DNA from: Sipunculus nudus
Lineage: Eukaryota; Annelida; Sipuncula; Golfingiida; Sipunculidae
Direction: 5' to 3'
Assembly (NCBI GenBank): GCA_026874595.1
Contig: CM049322.1
Location: 50,505,340 to 50,569,339, forward strand
Length of the DNA: 64,000 nucleotides
Shown here one piece after another: positions 25,301 to 35,519 of this stretch. Each line of letters opens with the position of its first letter. Positions within the stretch are counted from its first letter, which is position 1. Under the pieces are notes generated by a model, which saw nothing but the letters and a program-made list of their open reading frames with translations, did not search any database and was not told the origin of the DNA. A program made the position numbers and the translations under genes.

Positions 25301-25790
25301 CAGAATGAATTCCCAACCCTGACAGCAATATACATGTATATAGCATCGTCCATGATTAAGGTATAATTAAGTATTCATATGATATATGTATAAAAATGTT
25401 GACTGCTGTACAGGTAAGAATACAGCTTAATGAAACTGGGTGAGTGGAGGGGAGTGACCGTATGCTGCTTCCCGTGTAACCCACACAGATGTTTTCCATT
25501 TTCCAGCATATATCGTACCACGGATCGCGGTTTTCTACCTGTACTGATATATGTATCTTTATGAGCGCAGGGCACGGGAGCCAAACTAGCGCTACTATAT
25601 AAAGCACTCCGAAGCAGACCTCGGGTCAATTCAGAATTTCCTATCCTAAATCAGGATTATAAATCTCCAATTCCAATTCAAAATTTCCAAATCCAATTAT
25701 ATTATAATTCAAGATGTGTTATTGAAATTAAACTATAAGTTAGATTTTCTAATTCCTTTCCGGTTTCGGACTACCTGACACGGGCTTACA
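22380..25790. other. gene-poor spacer
   Basis: No gene was recognised. The stretch near 24,395-24,480 (AATTTGGCGCGACTGAATTTTAGCG...) resembles degraded DNA-transposon sequence common in molluscs, but no termini could be defined. A 110-codon frame at 23,798-24,130 has no domain. Confidence 0.3.
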
Positions 25791-25799
25791 CGCGATAAT

Positions 25800-26050
25800 T
25801 CCGGCGCCAACCAGGCTCGGTGTATCACTCCTGTGGGCCCTGGGTGTGTCTCATCCCATTTGCTAGGTCACAACACCGAGGAACCCCGAAAGGCGCATTC
25901 GTTTGTGAGTGAAACACAAATGTTAGGCACAGTCTCCCAATTAAGCCTGCAGGGCGCTCATCCTGGGTATGAGGCCTACGGTGGAAAATCTCATCGCCTC
26001 GGCTGAGATTCGAACTTACGATCTCCCGACTTAGAGGGACTTTATGAAAC
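25800..26050 (-). mobile_element. tRNA-derived SINE fragment
   Basis: On the minus strand the sequence starts with a Pol III box-B-like GTTCGAATCTC inside GGGAGATCGTAAG...CAGCCGAG. This looks like the T-arm half of a tRNA. About 200 bp of unrelated body follow, through CGCCTTTCGGGGTTCC and on to GGGTGTGTCTCATCC. Box A is not recognisable and no target duplication was found, so it is a truncated copy. A tRNA gene is excluded because no anticodon arm or acceptor stem can be folded. Confidence 0.5.
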
Positions 26051-26059
26051 ATAATTCCA

Positions 26060-26636
26060 ACTCAATTCAATGTGGTGTGAAAAATATATAATTCCAATTC
26101 AACCAAAATAATTTAGATTCCAATCAAATTCACATTTCAAATATTGGCAAAATTTTATTAACAAGATATTTCATTGATTGGGGTGCTGCTTCACAAACTT
26201 AAGTATGTGTCATATATTTCACTTGCTCACCACACTACATTCAATACAGGTAACAAGGTTCTGTTGGAGAACTTGTATTAAGGATATATGTTTTAACTGA
26301 CTCATTGCATATATTTCAGACCCATTCTGATATTATAATCTACATAGGAACGTTTTCTTGATGTGTTAGACTTTATATAACTTTTGGGTATTCACTGATA
26401 AACAACTGAATTGAATAAATTCTAAATGTGACATATCTGAGATACCTAAGATGATACAATAGAATCACCAGAACCAACCCGGCCAAGAACTGGTCGAAGC
26501 TGTGCCGTAAAATTGTAACTTTGTGATTGAATAAATATTTTTCGGCCCTGAAGATTATGCGATTGGTACGATTTGTAAAAACGAAAATATCCGTACTGGT
26601 GATGTTACCTACCGGAACATCTACCTTCCATATATA

Positions 26637-26638
<2 letters not shown>
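26060..26638. other. spacer
   Basis: AT-rich sequence with TTCCAATTCAA-like runs on both sides of the SINE fragment. No gene was seen. Confidence 0.3.
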
Positions 26639-26697
<59 letters not shown>

Positions 26698-26722
26698 AGA
26701 GAGAGAGAGACACACACACAGA
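26639..26722. repeat. (TA)n(GA)n(CA)n compound microsatellite
   Basis: About 57 bases of TA repeat are followed by GA and CA units. A 155-codon minus-strand frame through it includes a long Ile-Tyr run and is not a gene. Confidence 0.95.
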
Positions 26723-26853
26723 CAGATAACATACCCTTTTCAAGTCTGTTACAGGTAAGCAGTAATGAGGTAATCAAGTAATCTTCTTCAACATCTTTTT
26801 GATCCGACAGTTCTAACAGTGGGGGCTCTCTTTGTATCACCAGGTAAGATCAA

Positions 26854-26866
26854 AGGTCAAAGGTCA
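26854..26866 (+). promoter_or_regulatory. DR1 nuclear-receptor site AGGTCAAAGGTCA
   Basis: This is a perfect direct repeat of AGGTCA spaced by one base, preceded by a third, weaker half-site (AGATCA at 26848-26853). DR1 is the classic HNF4/RXR binding element. No promoter or gene could be tied to it. Confidence 0.35.
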
Positions 26867-27389
26867 CGATGTCTGGTTCAGGCTGTCCCTACCTTAATCA
26901 CAGGGGCTGGTCTGGGAGTCTGACTGCTATCCGGTCTGTTACCAGCAACCCTGAACATCCTCAGTCAAAGTGTCGGCGTCATCAAAGACGTAGAGATTAC
27001 CGCACACATAGAACCTGATGTGATCTACTGCTCGTCATAGGGATATGCAGATGTATTAGTGTCCATGTCATGAGTCTGTTTTTATGAGGCATCTATTCTA
27101 GTCATTAGATAGACCAATCTTCTGTCAAAAGCTAATTTAGGGGGACCGCTAAAGATTAGGGGGACCGTATGTGGTCTCCTAATATTTTTACAATTGTTTA
27201 GTGATTAAAACATTAAACATTGGGCGATTTGCCATTAGCAACCATTATGTCTAGATTTGAATGACATTTTTTTTCACATGTTCAAGACCAATTTATGCCC
27301 TTTTGGCTTCATTTTTCCTGTATGAACGTTACAAACTGTCCCACAAATGCCTAAAATGAAGGATAGTCCCCTTAATGCTGTCAGTAGGG

Positions 27390-27390
<1 letters not shown>

Positions 27391-27438
<48 letters not shown>
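27391..27438. repeat. (TA)n microsatellite
   Basis: 48 bases of alternating TA, followed by further imperfect TA-rich sequence to about 27,505. Confidence 0.95.
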
Positions 27439-27440
<2 letters not shown>

Positions 27441-27576
27441 GACCATATATATATATACATATATACATATACATATATATATATTTGTATATATATTTAT
27501 ATATATTAGTTTATCCAAAAGGCGTCACTCTTTATCTTCACCTACACTTCAAATACAGACTAACACAGCTATACCA

Positions 27577-27578
<2 letters not shown>

Positions 27579-27629
<51 letters not shown>
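27579..27629. repeat. (TA)n microsatellite
   Basis: About 50 bases of pure TA repeat, 140 bases after the previous tract. Confidence 0.95.
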
Positions 27630-27631
<2 letters not shown>

Positions 27632-28067
27632 ATATATGTATAAATATATATATATCACTTGGCTAATTGCATGATGCAATGATGCTTATTGATGTGCCTC
27701 GACTGATAATAAGACCCAAACAACAGTTCGGCCGTAAAAACAAGAGATACCTTGTTTATTATAAATTACATTGCATATTATGTATAGGATCGCAGAAAAC
27801 AATACGAGTAAGGATAAAGTATGAGACAGTGCTAGAAATAAATGGAGCTTTACAGTGCTAAACCTGATATAATAAAAAAAATGGTTTTCCAATATTTTAA
27901 CAAAAGCCGTATCATATCCTGCTTCAAGGGGTATATTTCATGACTGCTGTTTCCAATAATGTGAGTAATATTCAAGGGGATGGAGAGAGTCTTCAGTCTT
28001 CGGGTCCAATCAGTCAGTTAATATATCCAGGGACTGTCGATTAATAGCAAACATCGAGATAGAAGTT

Positions 28068-28380
28068 TCAACACACTCTAAGAAAAAGGGTTCCAGCTAT
28101 ACCCAGAACGTTCTTCAACGTTTACTGAGTGGGGATGCTGGAACCCCTTGCAGATATCTCGCCGTTAAAGTCATGATATGGTAACATATAAGTGAATCTA
28201 GTCCAATATATAAGCGAGTCTAGCAAGGTTCCATTTAGAACCTCATTAGAGGTTTTGAGAGGAACCCTCCAAGGTTCTATACGATGGACTGAGTGGGGAA
28301 ATTTAAAAGGGGCTAGATGAAACCAGCCGTTAAAGATTTGTTAAAACAACATTTAAGTGAGTCTATTCCGGAAATATATC
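28068..28380 (+). repeat. two-unit ~165-bp tandem repeat, MITE-like
   Basis: ACTGAGTGGGG...GCCGTTAAAG...TAAGTGAATCTAGTCC (about 28,122-28,207) recurs as ACTGAGTGGGG...GCCGTTAAAG...TAAGTGAGTCTATTCC (about 28,287-28,372). Each unit is preceded by GGTTCC/GGTTCT-rich sequence. It starts with CACTCTAAGAAAAAGGGTTCC, a motif type seen at ends of small DNA transposons. The ends are not well defined. Confidence 0.45.
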
Positions 28381-28544
28381 ATCTGTAAAATACTGCGTGC
28401 TCCACATTGATTAATTATATTCCTAAATGTCTTCCAATCATTCATTTTTTTTCAGCAGGAAAACCCCCATAAACTAACTAAACTATCATGAAATAGATAA
28501 ACCAAGCTAAAATATAGAGTTAAATCATGGCACAATATGTATGT

Positions 28545-28780
28545 TATCAGTAGGTTAACCATTATGCCAGGGTGCACAGTTATACATTATAGTTACTATA
28601 CCATCATACAATGGGTATACCAACAATAGGTATACCATCCTAAAAAGGGTAAACATTCATGCATAAGGTATATTATAATACAGTGTGTATACCATTAATA
28701 GGGAAATTATCATTAAACAGGTAAACCATCATATTTTAGGTATATCGTTATACATTAGGTAAAGGCCTACCATCATGCAT
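28545..28780 (+). repeat. degenerate short tandem repeat (GGTATACCATCATAC-like)
   Basis: About nine diverged units of roughly 22-30 bases share ATACCAT or AAACCATCAT followed by a TA- or GGTA-rich stretch (for example GGTATACCATCCT, GGTAAACCATCAT, GGTATATCGTTAT). The units are too irregular for a CRISPR-like or coding repeat. Confidence 0.6.
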
Positions 28781-28789
28781 ATGATCCTA

Positions 28790-30012
28790 CAAATGTACAC
28801 CTGTTTATATACATATGTTACTCACAGAAAACCATCTGCGCCGTCTTCTGTAAACCCTAGAATGATGAAAGCTGCCAACAGATGTGCTCTCCTTGGCGCT
28901 GGTATATACGCCAAGAAGACACAGCGCTGATATGATCTTCCGTGTTTCGCTCTTGTATTATCGCTGTTTGGCAAGACGCCCATTTTTTTTCAAGCTATAT
29001 ACCTGCCTCAGTCATTTGGCATGCGAGCTTGTTCACAACACTTGTAAACGTTTATTCTTTACAAAACGTATGATAACGCTCACTAATTTAGGTTTGTGCG
29101 GAAAAGAAAGCCACGTAACTCCGTACCTGACAATTAACAAATGTTAACTGTACCAAGCAATTTAAACATCAGACCAAAACAGTATATGTATTACGTAAAT
29201 TTTAACTAATGCGCTGTGCTGAAAGTAAGCATTAGACACAGGACCGATTGCAGTGAATGCGTGCCCCCACTTTCCTGCATGTCCACTTGTTGGCTCCGTC
29301 AGGTTTTCTGTTTGGAGAGATACGCCTTTAGAAGCGGTAAGAAGCGTAGTTTCTACAGCTGTTGCCTATCTCATTATCAGCATTTACAGGGCTTTTTTCA
29401 GCCCCAATTTTTTCTGGTACATCACCGAGCACTTCATCCTGTGTTAACTAAAATCCCGAATGTGGTGTCCAGGAAGCAAGGTAGAAGTGGCCCTTGAGGT
29501 ACAGATACCTGTCAAAATGATACTCAGAAACGCAAACCACAGATTTTAACTCTGCGCTTAAGATATACTGTTGCAATTTTCGATTATACAAGAAAAGAAA
29601 ATGTATGGCGTACAATTACTGTTGTGACTTAATTAATTGTTGTGAATCTGTAATGCATACTATATTTGTTCTATAAAATATAACGGGGTCTGATTTTTTT
29701 CCCAATCTAACCTAATATTCAACCACAGATTTTTTTCCCTTCCCCCAAATGAAGATGCTGTATTGAATAAATTGATATTGTTAAATCGTTTAAACACCAC
29801 TAGTATCTCGAGGTCGTGCATTACTATATGTGTGTGTGTCTGTGTGTGTGTGTGTCGCACTCGATACTTGCGTAATTGGCGAAGCGGTTTGGACGCGGGA
29901 CCAGAGTTCAACGCACATGCGTACGAATCCGGAATCCTCTATTCTATAGTCTCCGCAAATATAAAATAATCTTATATTTAAGCTGGGTCCACATGTCAGC
30001 ATATATGTATAT

Positions 30013-30018
<6 letters not shown>
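28790..30018. other. spacer with a possible tRNA-like relic
   Basis: No gene was recognised. At about 29,870-29,920 the plus strand reads TTGGCGAAGCGGTTTGGACG...CCAGAGTTCAACGC. This resembles a worn A box and B box of a tRNA-derived SINE head, next to a (GT)n tract (29,829-29,855). It does not fold as a tRNA. Confidence 0.3.
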
Positions 30019-30078
<60 letters not shown>

Positions 30079-30170
30079 AATTATATATAATATATTTATA
30101 TATTATATATAATATATTATATAATATTATATTATATATAATATATATATTCACATATACATACATACAT

Positions 30171-30247
<77 letters not shown>
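30019..30247. repeat. TA-rich satellite-like block
   Basis: A (TA)n tract (30,020-30,070), then imperfect ATATTATATAA palindromes, ACATACATAC, (AC)n and a second (AT)n tract (30,185-30,247). All frames through it read as Tyr-Ile repeats. It could extrude hairpins. Confidence 0.92.
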
Positions 30248-30248
<1 letters not shown>

Positions 30249-30484
30249 GTATACATATTTGTTTCCGTTTGCTTTTATGTTTTCAGTCATGGGTACAAAC
30301 AAGTATAGTTTTATAGCAAAAAAGGCTGTAAGTCCGGTCTCATTTCGGCGGGAGCATCTACATTATCCAGCCCGTTGTTTTTAATATTAGCTTCATGCAG
30401 AGGAAGGGTACCAGGCCATTGTCTAACAACAGATGTTTAACTGAACTAGAATAAACATCGTAAACAGACATAAACAAGAGGAAC

Positions 30485-30739
30485 ATGTGCGGTAAAAACA
30501 TGAAGTCCCCGGCCTTGATAAATTTGGTTTTGTTCTACAATTTACTGATCCTTTCGGTAATCGCAGATGCCGCCAGAATAAACAAGGATTACATTTATAA
30601 ACATGCTAGAAGTGACCGTGCATGTACTTCCAGCGCAGGCAGCATTGTAGCTTCCATGATATGCATGGTCAGACAACCAGAGATTTATGTTACTATTTTC
30701 GACCATTTTTTTCATGCGGATTATGATTCCTGTAGTTAA
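30485..30739 (+). CDS. candidate small secreted protein, 84 aa
   Basis: I do not recognise this protein. After the Met there is a short basic start (MCGKNMKSP), then a hydrophobic core (LINLVLFYNLLILSVIADA) that looks like a signal peptide with cleavage near residue 29. A mature part of about 55 residues follows, with three cysteines (about residues 47, 60 and 83), ending DSC-S. The start is a true ATG in a purine-rich context (GAGGAACATGTG). It stands alone with no neighbour, TATA or poly-A signal that I can defend. It could also be a first exon or a chance frame in AT-rich DNA. Only the signal-peptide look lifts it above the other short frames. Confidence 0.25.
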   Translation: MCGKNMKSPALINLVLFYNLLILSVIADAARINKDYIYKHARSDRACTSSAGSIVASMICMVRQPEIYVTIFDHFFHADYDSCS

Positions 30740-30749
30740 TGGTTCAGTG

Positions 30750-31970
30750 AATATATATATGCAGCCTTGTGTCTCTTACCAATTTTTTTACATTACTTAA
30801 AGAAAAAAATCCGTTCAAGTGGTTGGCATACATGCATGGAACACATCAAATGGAGACGAAAATTTGGCATTTTTAATAGTTTAATAAAGAATGAATCAAA
30901 ATACCAAAATGACAAGCAAACATATCATTGTACTTTATTTATTTTAAAAACATAAAATAATTAAAATTACTTATGCAAGACATTTCCGTGGCTAGATAGC
31001 TGCGTTCGCTTAGGAAAGGTTAAGAAAACCGGAAGACTTGGAGAACTATACCGATCACTTCAACCTACGTAGTAATAGTCATGCCGGGAATAGAACACGG
31101 GTCGCAAGTAGGGGGATGCCTTTTTACAATTGTTGTATAGAGGATCCTATAAACAAACCTTTGCGGACCAAGTCCTTGTTTTTTTCCTTGTTCTATATAC
31201 CATGGTCATCGAGAAAGTCTCCCCTGTTAGTGGGCATATATATATATATATATATTCTTTTTTTCCCATAAATCATATCTTTTAAATTGTATGAATATTA
31301 ATATGACCGTATTCGTGCCCATGCATATCAATAGAAGTGTGTGTGTGGGGGGGGGGGGGGTTGTAAATTTTCATATTTTCACATGATCAATTATTTGCTG
31401 ATTATTATAAAAACAATTACTGGTCATGGTCTTATGTATGATCCGATGATCGGGTAAATCACAATATGACATGATATATTAGAAGTAAAGGTATAAATGG
31501 CAATGTCATTGTACTCCTGTTTGTCAGCATGACTCATGTATCGTGCTTGATCATATCGAGTAGGTAAAAAAATCATGTAATCAATCATGTTACCATGTTT
31601 TCTCAAAAGATAAAAAAAAATCACATACATTTCATCAATATGTACGCAAAATAAACCAGAAATCATATAAATTCTACAGATAAGGTAAGTGAAAGGCTGT
31701 CTTTAAAATATATAAAAAAATACTAAAAAAGAGTATAATTATTCAGTGGATTTGACGTCAGGTGTACGGGGATTAGATTCCCCTCACGGCGGACAAAACA
31801 TTGTTAATTAACTCTCCCTCAGAAGTTTATCTCCATGTGTGTAAGTGTGTTAGTGTGTGCATTGCCAAAAAAACCGAAAACAAAAACATTTACAAATATA
31901 AGAATTTACTTACAGAGCGCTGGAACGCAAATGACGGACACACATACTACCTCTAACTTAAAGTAACCTA
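30750..31970. other. spacer
   Basis: No gene was recognised. There is a short TA tract at about 31,237-31,254 and a G13 run at about 31,348-31,360. Around 31,755-31,795 the sequence GTGGATTTGACGTC...GGGGATTAGATTCCCC could be a decayed tRNA/SINE head. Confidence 0.3.
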
Positions 31971-32081
31971 ATCTCTCTCTCTCTCTCTCTCTCTCCCCTC
32001 TCTCTCTCTCTCTCTCAGTATATCTATCTGTCTGTTTATCTATATACCACCTCTCTCTCTATCTATTTCGTATCAATCTTC

Positions 32082-32135
<54 letters not shown>

Positions 32136-32203
32136 GTTTAAACCTCTGGTGGCATACCATAGTGTACTATAGCAGTTGTTTATTGCAGTAAACCATCAGA
32201 TTC

Positions 32204-32256
<53 letters not shown>
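31971..32256. repeat. (CT)n, (TA)n and (TA)n tracts in series
   Basis: CT repeat at about 31,972-32,017, TA repeat at 32,084-32,132, a 75-base unique spacer, then TA repeat at 32,208-32,256. Confidence 0.93.
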
Positions 32257-32259
<3 letters not shown>

Positions 32260-32459
32260 GGAAGATATTGACACGCGTACAGGCATGTTTAATATTTATA
32301 TGCCAGGTTTAAAATTTACCCGATATAATAATATATCAATCATGTAGAAGGGTACAGTTGAATACTGATATACAGTGTATGACAAGGTAAATACTAACAC
32401 CAACGACTACAGTGACTAAAGGGAATGAGTGTAAGTAATTACGTTATTTGCTATTAGAG

Positions 32460-32940
32460 TGATCTTTACTCACCGGATTCCCCCTGGTCCCGGCCCGCCG
32501 TAGTAAACCCGCCCTTCCTCTCACTCTCCGATCAGCCTCTGTAGCTTTTTCCAGGCCAGCTGACTGGCAGCTTATTCATTCAGCGGAACATATGGATCCA
32601 GCACTGTATGTTTTATCTGCTGGCAGCCCGTGCAGCTCGTATATACGTGAACGCGTGTATGGCTGGAAGCAGGGCCGCGGCATGTGGGATGAGGGCTACA
32701 CAAGTCATGGCTTGAGCTGCCGCTAGCGCGTGTGCTTGCTGTTATTGGTCTGCTGTAGCTGCTGTTACATGCTGTTAGTCGGGCTGCAGGTTGTCTGTTT
32801 ATACTCCCCTGTGATTACTCGGCCAGCATCCCCTTGTTACAGATCCCCTTGTAGTGTGGGATCTCTGATACCTGCATGAACTCATTATGAAGAGAAAACT
32901 TTTGGTTATCTGCTCACGAGGAGGTTATGTGTTTACCCCT
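32460..32940 (-). promoter_or_regulatory. candidate GC-richer promoter / non-coding first exon
   Basis: This 480-bp stretch is clearly richer in GC and CpG than the TA-rich DNA on both sides. On the minus strand it contains a strong splice donor (AATCCG|GTGAGTAAAG, junction near 32,472-32,474). It could be the start of a minus-strand transcript whose first exon is non-coding, but no downstream coding exon within reach can be named. It may also simply be an unmasked repeat. Confidence 0.25.
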
Positions 32941-32961
32941 GTTTATTGTTATTTGGTATAT

Positions 32962-32964
<3 letters not shown>

Positions 32965-33032
<68 letters not shown>

Positions 33033-33114
33033 CTAGCTGGTCTAGGTCTGATTTCTTACCTCCGAGTACAAGCACAAGCCCAAGTCCGAACTGAGATATA
33101 TATATATATATATA

Positions 33115-33147
<33 letters not shown>
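32965..33147. repeat. two (TA)n tracts around a 65-bp unique segment
   Basis: TA repeat at 32,965-33,029 and TA/ATTA repeat at 33,094-33,147, followed by (ATT)n to about 33,175. Confidence 0.95.
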
Positions 33148-33150
<3 letters not shown>

Positions 33151-33179
33151 TATATTATTATTATTATTATTATTATTAA

Positions 33180-34090
33180 TCTCAACCAACCTTGAATATA
33201 CTATTGAAGGTTTTAATAAAATATCCGACAAGACAAATGACGTGTTTCATTGAATGATCGATTTCATCTGTCACTTTTATCACATTATCACACTAAAGGC
33301 TTTTAAATTTATGAATGATGCATGCTGTGGGAAACACACAACAAGACGTACCGCACGTAAGGGTAGGAACAGCAAAAAACGTATGGCATTAAACTTGGAA
33401 CACGATTCCATGCGTTGATGTGTTACGCGAGTGGTTTCGGTGACAAATAATATTTTGACAGCATACACGCCCCTTGTGTCGTCCCTACCGCCGTTGTATT
33501 TTGAAAGCTCATCTGTTTCCAAATGTGACGCCTCTACATACTGGTCTTCTGTCTGGTCATATGCAGTTAATGACAGGAAGTAACTTAAGCTGCTACAGCG
33601 CCCGAGTTGTGGGAACTTCTTGTGTTCTACGTCATTATTTCCGGGATATCCTGTAACACAACTTAATGGACGTGCCATCTTCGCTGCCATGGAGAAGCCG
33701 ACGTTAACGGGAAAGGTGTACGGTAGTATCCGGACCCCTTCTTGACTAGTACACGCATGTAAGTGGGAAACATTCATAACCATTCTTTTTTAAAAGTATG
33801 TGGATGATGTCTCAAACAATGTAAATATGTAGTTTCGGCTATGTTTCTATTTAAAGCAATGACTCGAAAGCCGTGCGCGGTGTACAAAGATAAAGTTTTA
33901 TACACGAATCATTTATGTGATACCAACATGGGCAAATTTTTATTTTTGATAGCTTTATTGCATTGTGAATCAATGAGTTCAAATATACAGTCGGGGGGGG
34001 GGGGGGGAGTTATGAAAAAATTACCATTTAGTTCTCTGTTTTGCCCACTCTGTAACAGTATCGAACTAGAATATTGCAATTTTGCAACAA

Positions 34091-34098
<8 letters not shown>
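33180..34098. other. spacer
   Basis: No gene was accepted. A 167-codon minus-strand frame (33,280-33,783) is the longest here, but it shows no domain, no signal and no supporting splice sites. A G14 run lies at about 33,993-34,006. Confidence 0.35.

Positions 34099-34142
<44 letters not shown>
34099..34142. repeat. (TA)n microsatellite
   Basis: About 44 bases of AT repeat. Confidence 0.95.
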
Positions 34143-34144
<2 letters not shown>

Positions 34145-35390
34145 TATTCCATTTAGGAGTAATTTTATTAAGAATCGGAACTACCCTAATGGTTTTTATA
34201 TTAAATAGAGAATGCCCTCCATTTATTGTCTTCCAATATTTTTTATCATAAATATATTTGCTGTGTTTGAAATTGCAAGATTTGTTATCGTTAAAAATTT
34301 TAATGGTAATTTTTTAGTATCATCACGCCTGCGTTTCATAATATGCAATATATCCTTATTCTTGGACCGACAGACAAAATTAACAGTTTGTGGGGTCAAG
34401 GAAAAGTAGTCTACAACTCATCCATATGATGCATTATTTCATAATTCTGACTAGTTGTAGTTTAACGACTTATAATTGGTTGAACAATCAATGTAAATAT
34501 ATAAAAAATATGGTTTTGTTCGAGTGAAGAACAAATAAAGTTACATGCGTGCAAGGATACATTTATATTATATCCAGTACAAACAATTAAAAGGTATTTT
34601 CATTGTCAAAGGATTCATTGTCGGCCAGCCCGAGAGGCGGACGGGATTATATCATTATTTGATGTAAAATATTCATCACTGCTTTAATGAAATTAAAGTA
34701 CTGAGGAGTATTACGTCAGTACTTTCTTTATTTGAACAGAAATGTCGAGAGTGCCAAAATATCTAGCCTGCATGGACTGGTTGAGAATCACGCCATCTGG
34801 CAGCCGAATCCGTTACCAAGCAAAACAGTGGCAGCTACCGGGAGTTGGGCGTCATTTCCTTCCCTCAACCAAACCTCCACCACTAACTAGTGATTCCAAA
34901 AACAAAATCTTGGAACATATTTATTTTGTTAGGAGTTACTTGAACATAATATGCGACATATTCATATAAATAACGTGGGTCTCCGTGTCTCGCCTTATTA
35001 ACTCAAATGTTTAAATTGCGATTTAATTGCACTTAGAAACAATCAATTTTCTTGAAGTGATATCTACGTCAGAATTCCTAATTTTACATCAACCCACATG
35101 TCACGAAAAATGGCATTAGAACCATAACAAATACATCATTTTATAATCAGTATAATATATTTATGAATTCACCCTTATTTGCTAAATGATATCTTAATAT
35201 TCTAAACAAGTTAATAAGATAGTACACTTTTTGAAACACCGAGGGAAAACTAACCATTTTAGTTGGCTAACATTAGTCCATATAACATTATCTCTCAGCC
35301 ATGTTTTCCTGTACGATGTGTCTTTTAGATAAAAAAAATGATGTTTTAAAATTGGCCTTGACACCAATTTTATAAATTCAATGTTATACA
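34143..35390. other. AT-rich spacer
   Basis: No gene or defined element was seen. The open frames are short and lack domains. Confidence 0.35.
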
Positions 35391-35515
35391 CAGTGGCGTA
35401 TCCAGGATTTGAAAATAGAGGGGGCGCAACCGTCACGGGACCGGACAATTTGTCCGGTATAGCGGGTTGTCCGCCCCAGAGGGGGTCGGGCCCAGGAGGT
35501 CCGGCTGCGGTCACA
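35391..35515 (+). mobile_element. one end of a hAT-like non-autonomous element
   Basis: CAGTGGCGTATCCAGGATTT followed by GAGGGGGCGCAACCG and a GC-rich stretch (GGGGGTCGGGCCC) has the look of hAT-family MITE ends, which start CAGTGGCG and are widespread in invertebrates. I found no matching inverted end downstream, so the copy is truncated or its other end has decayed. Confidence 0.45.
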
Positions 35516-35519
35516 TGCT

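Noticed and set aside
25960-26045. tRNA gene on the minus strand
   Set aside because: Only the box B/T-arm half is present; there is no acceptor stem, anticodon arm or box A, so it is called a SINE fragment.
26373-26840. 155-codon minus frame
   Set aside because: It runs through a (TA)n tract as Ile-Tyr repeats and has no domain.
29870-29930. tRNA gene on the plus strand
   Set aside because: A-box-like and B-box-like words are present but stems do not pair; at most a SINE relic.
33280-33783. 167-codon minus-strand open frame
   Set aside because: No domain, signal peptide or splice support. It lies in a region with overlapping open frames on the other strand.
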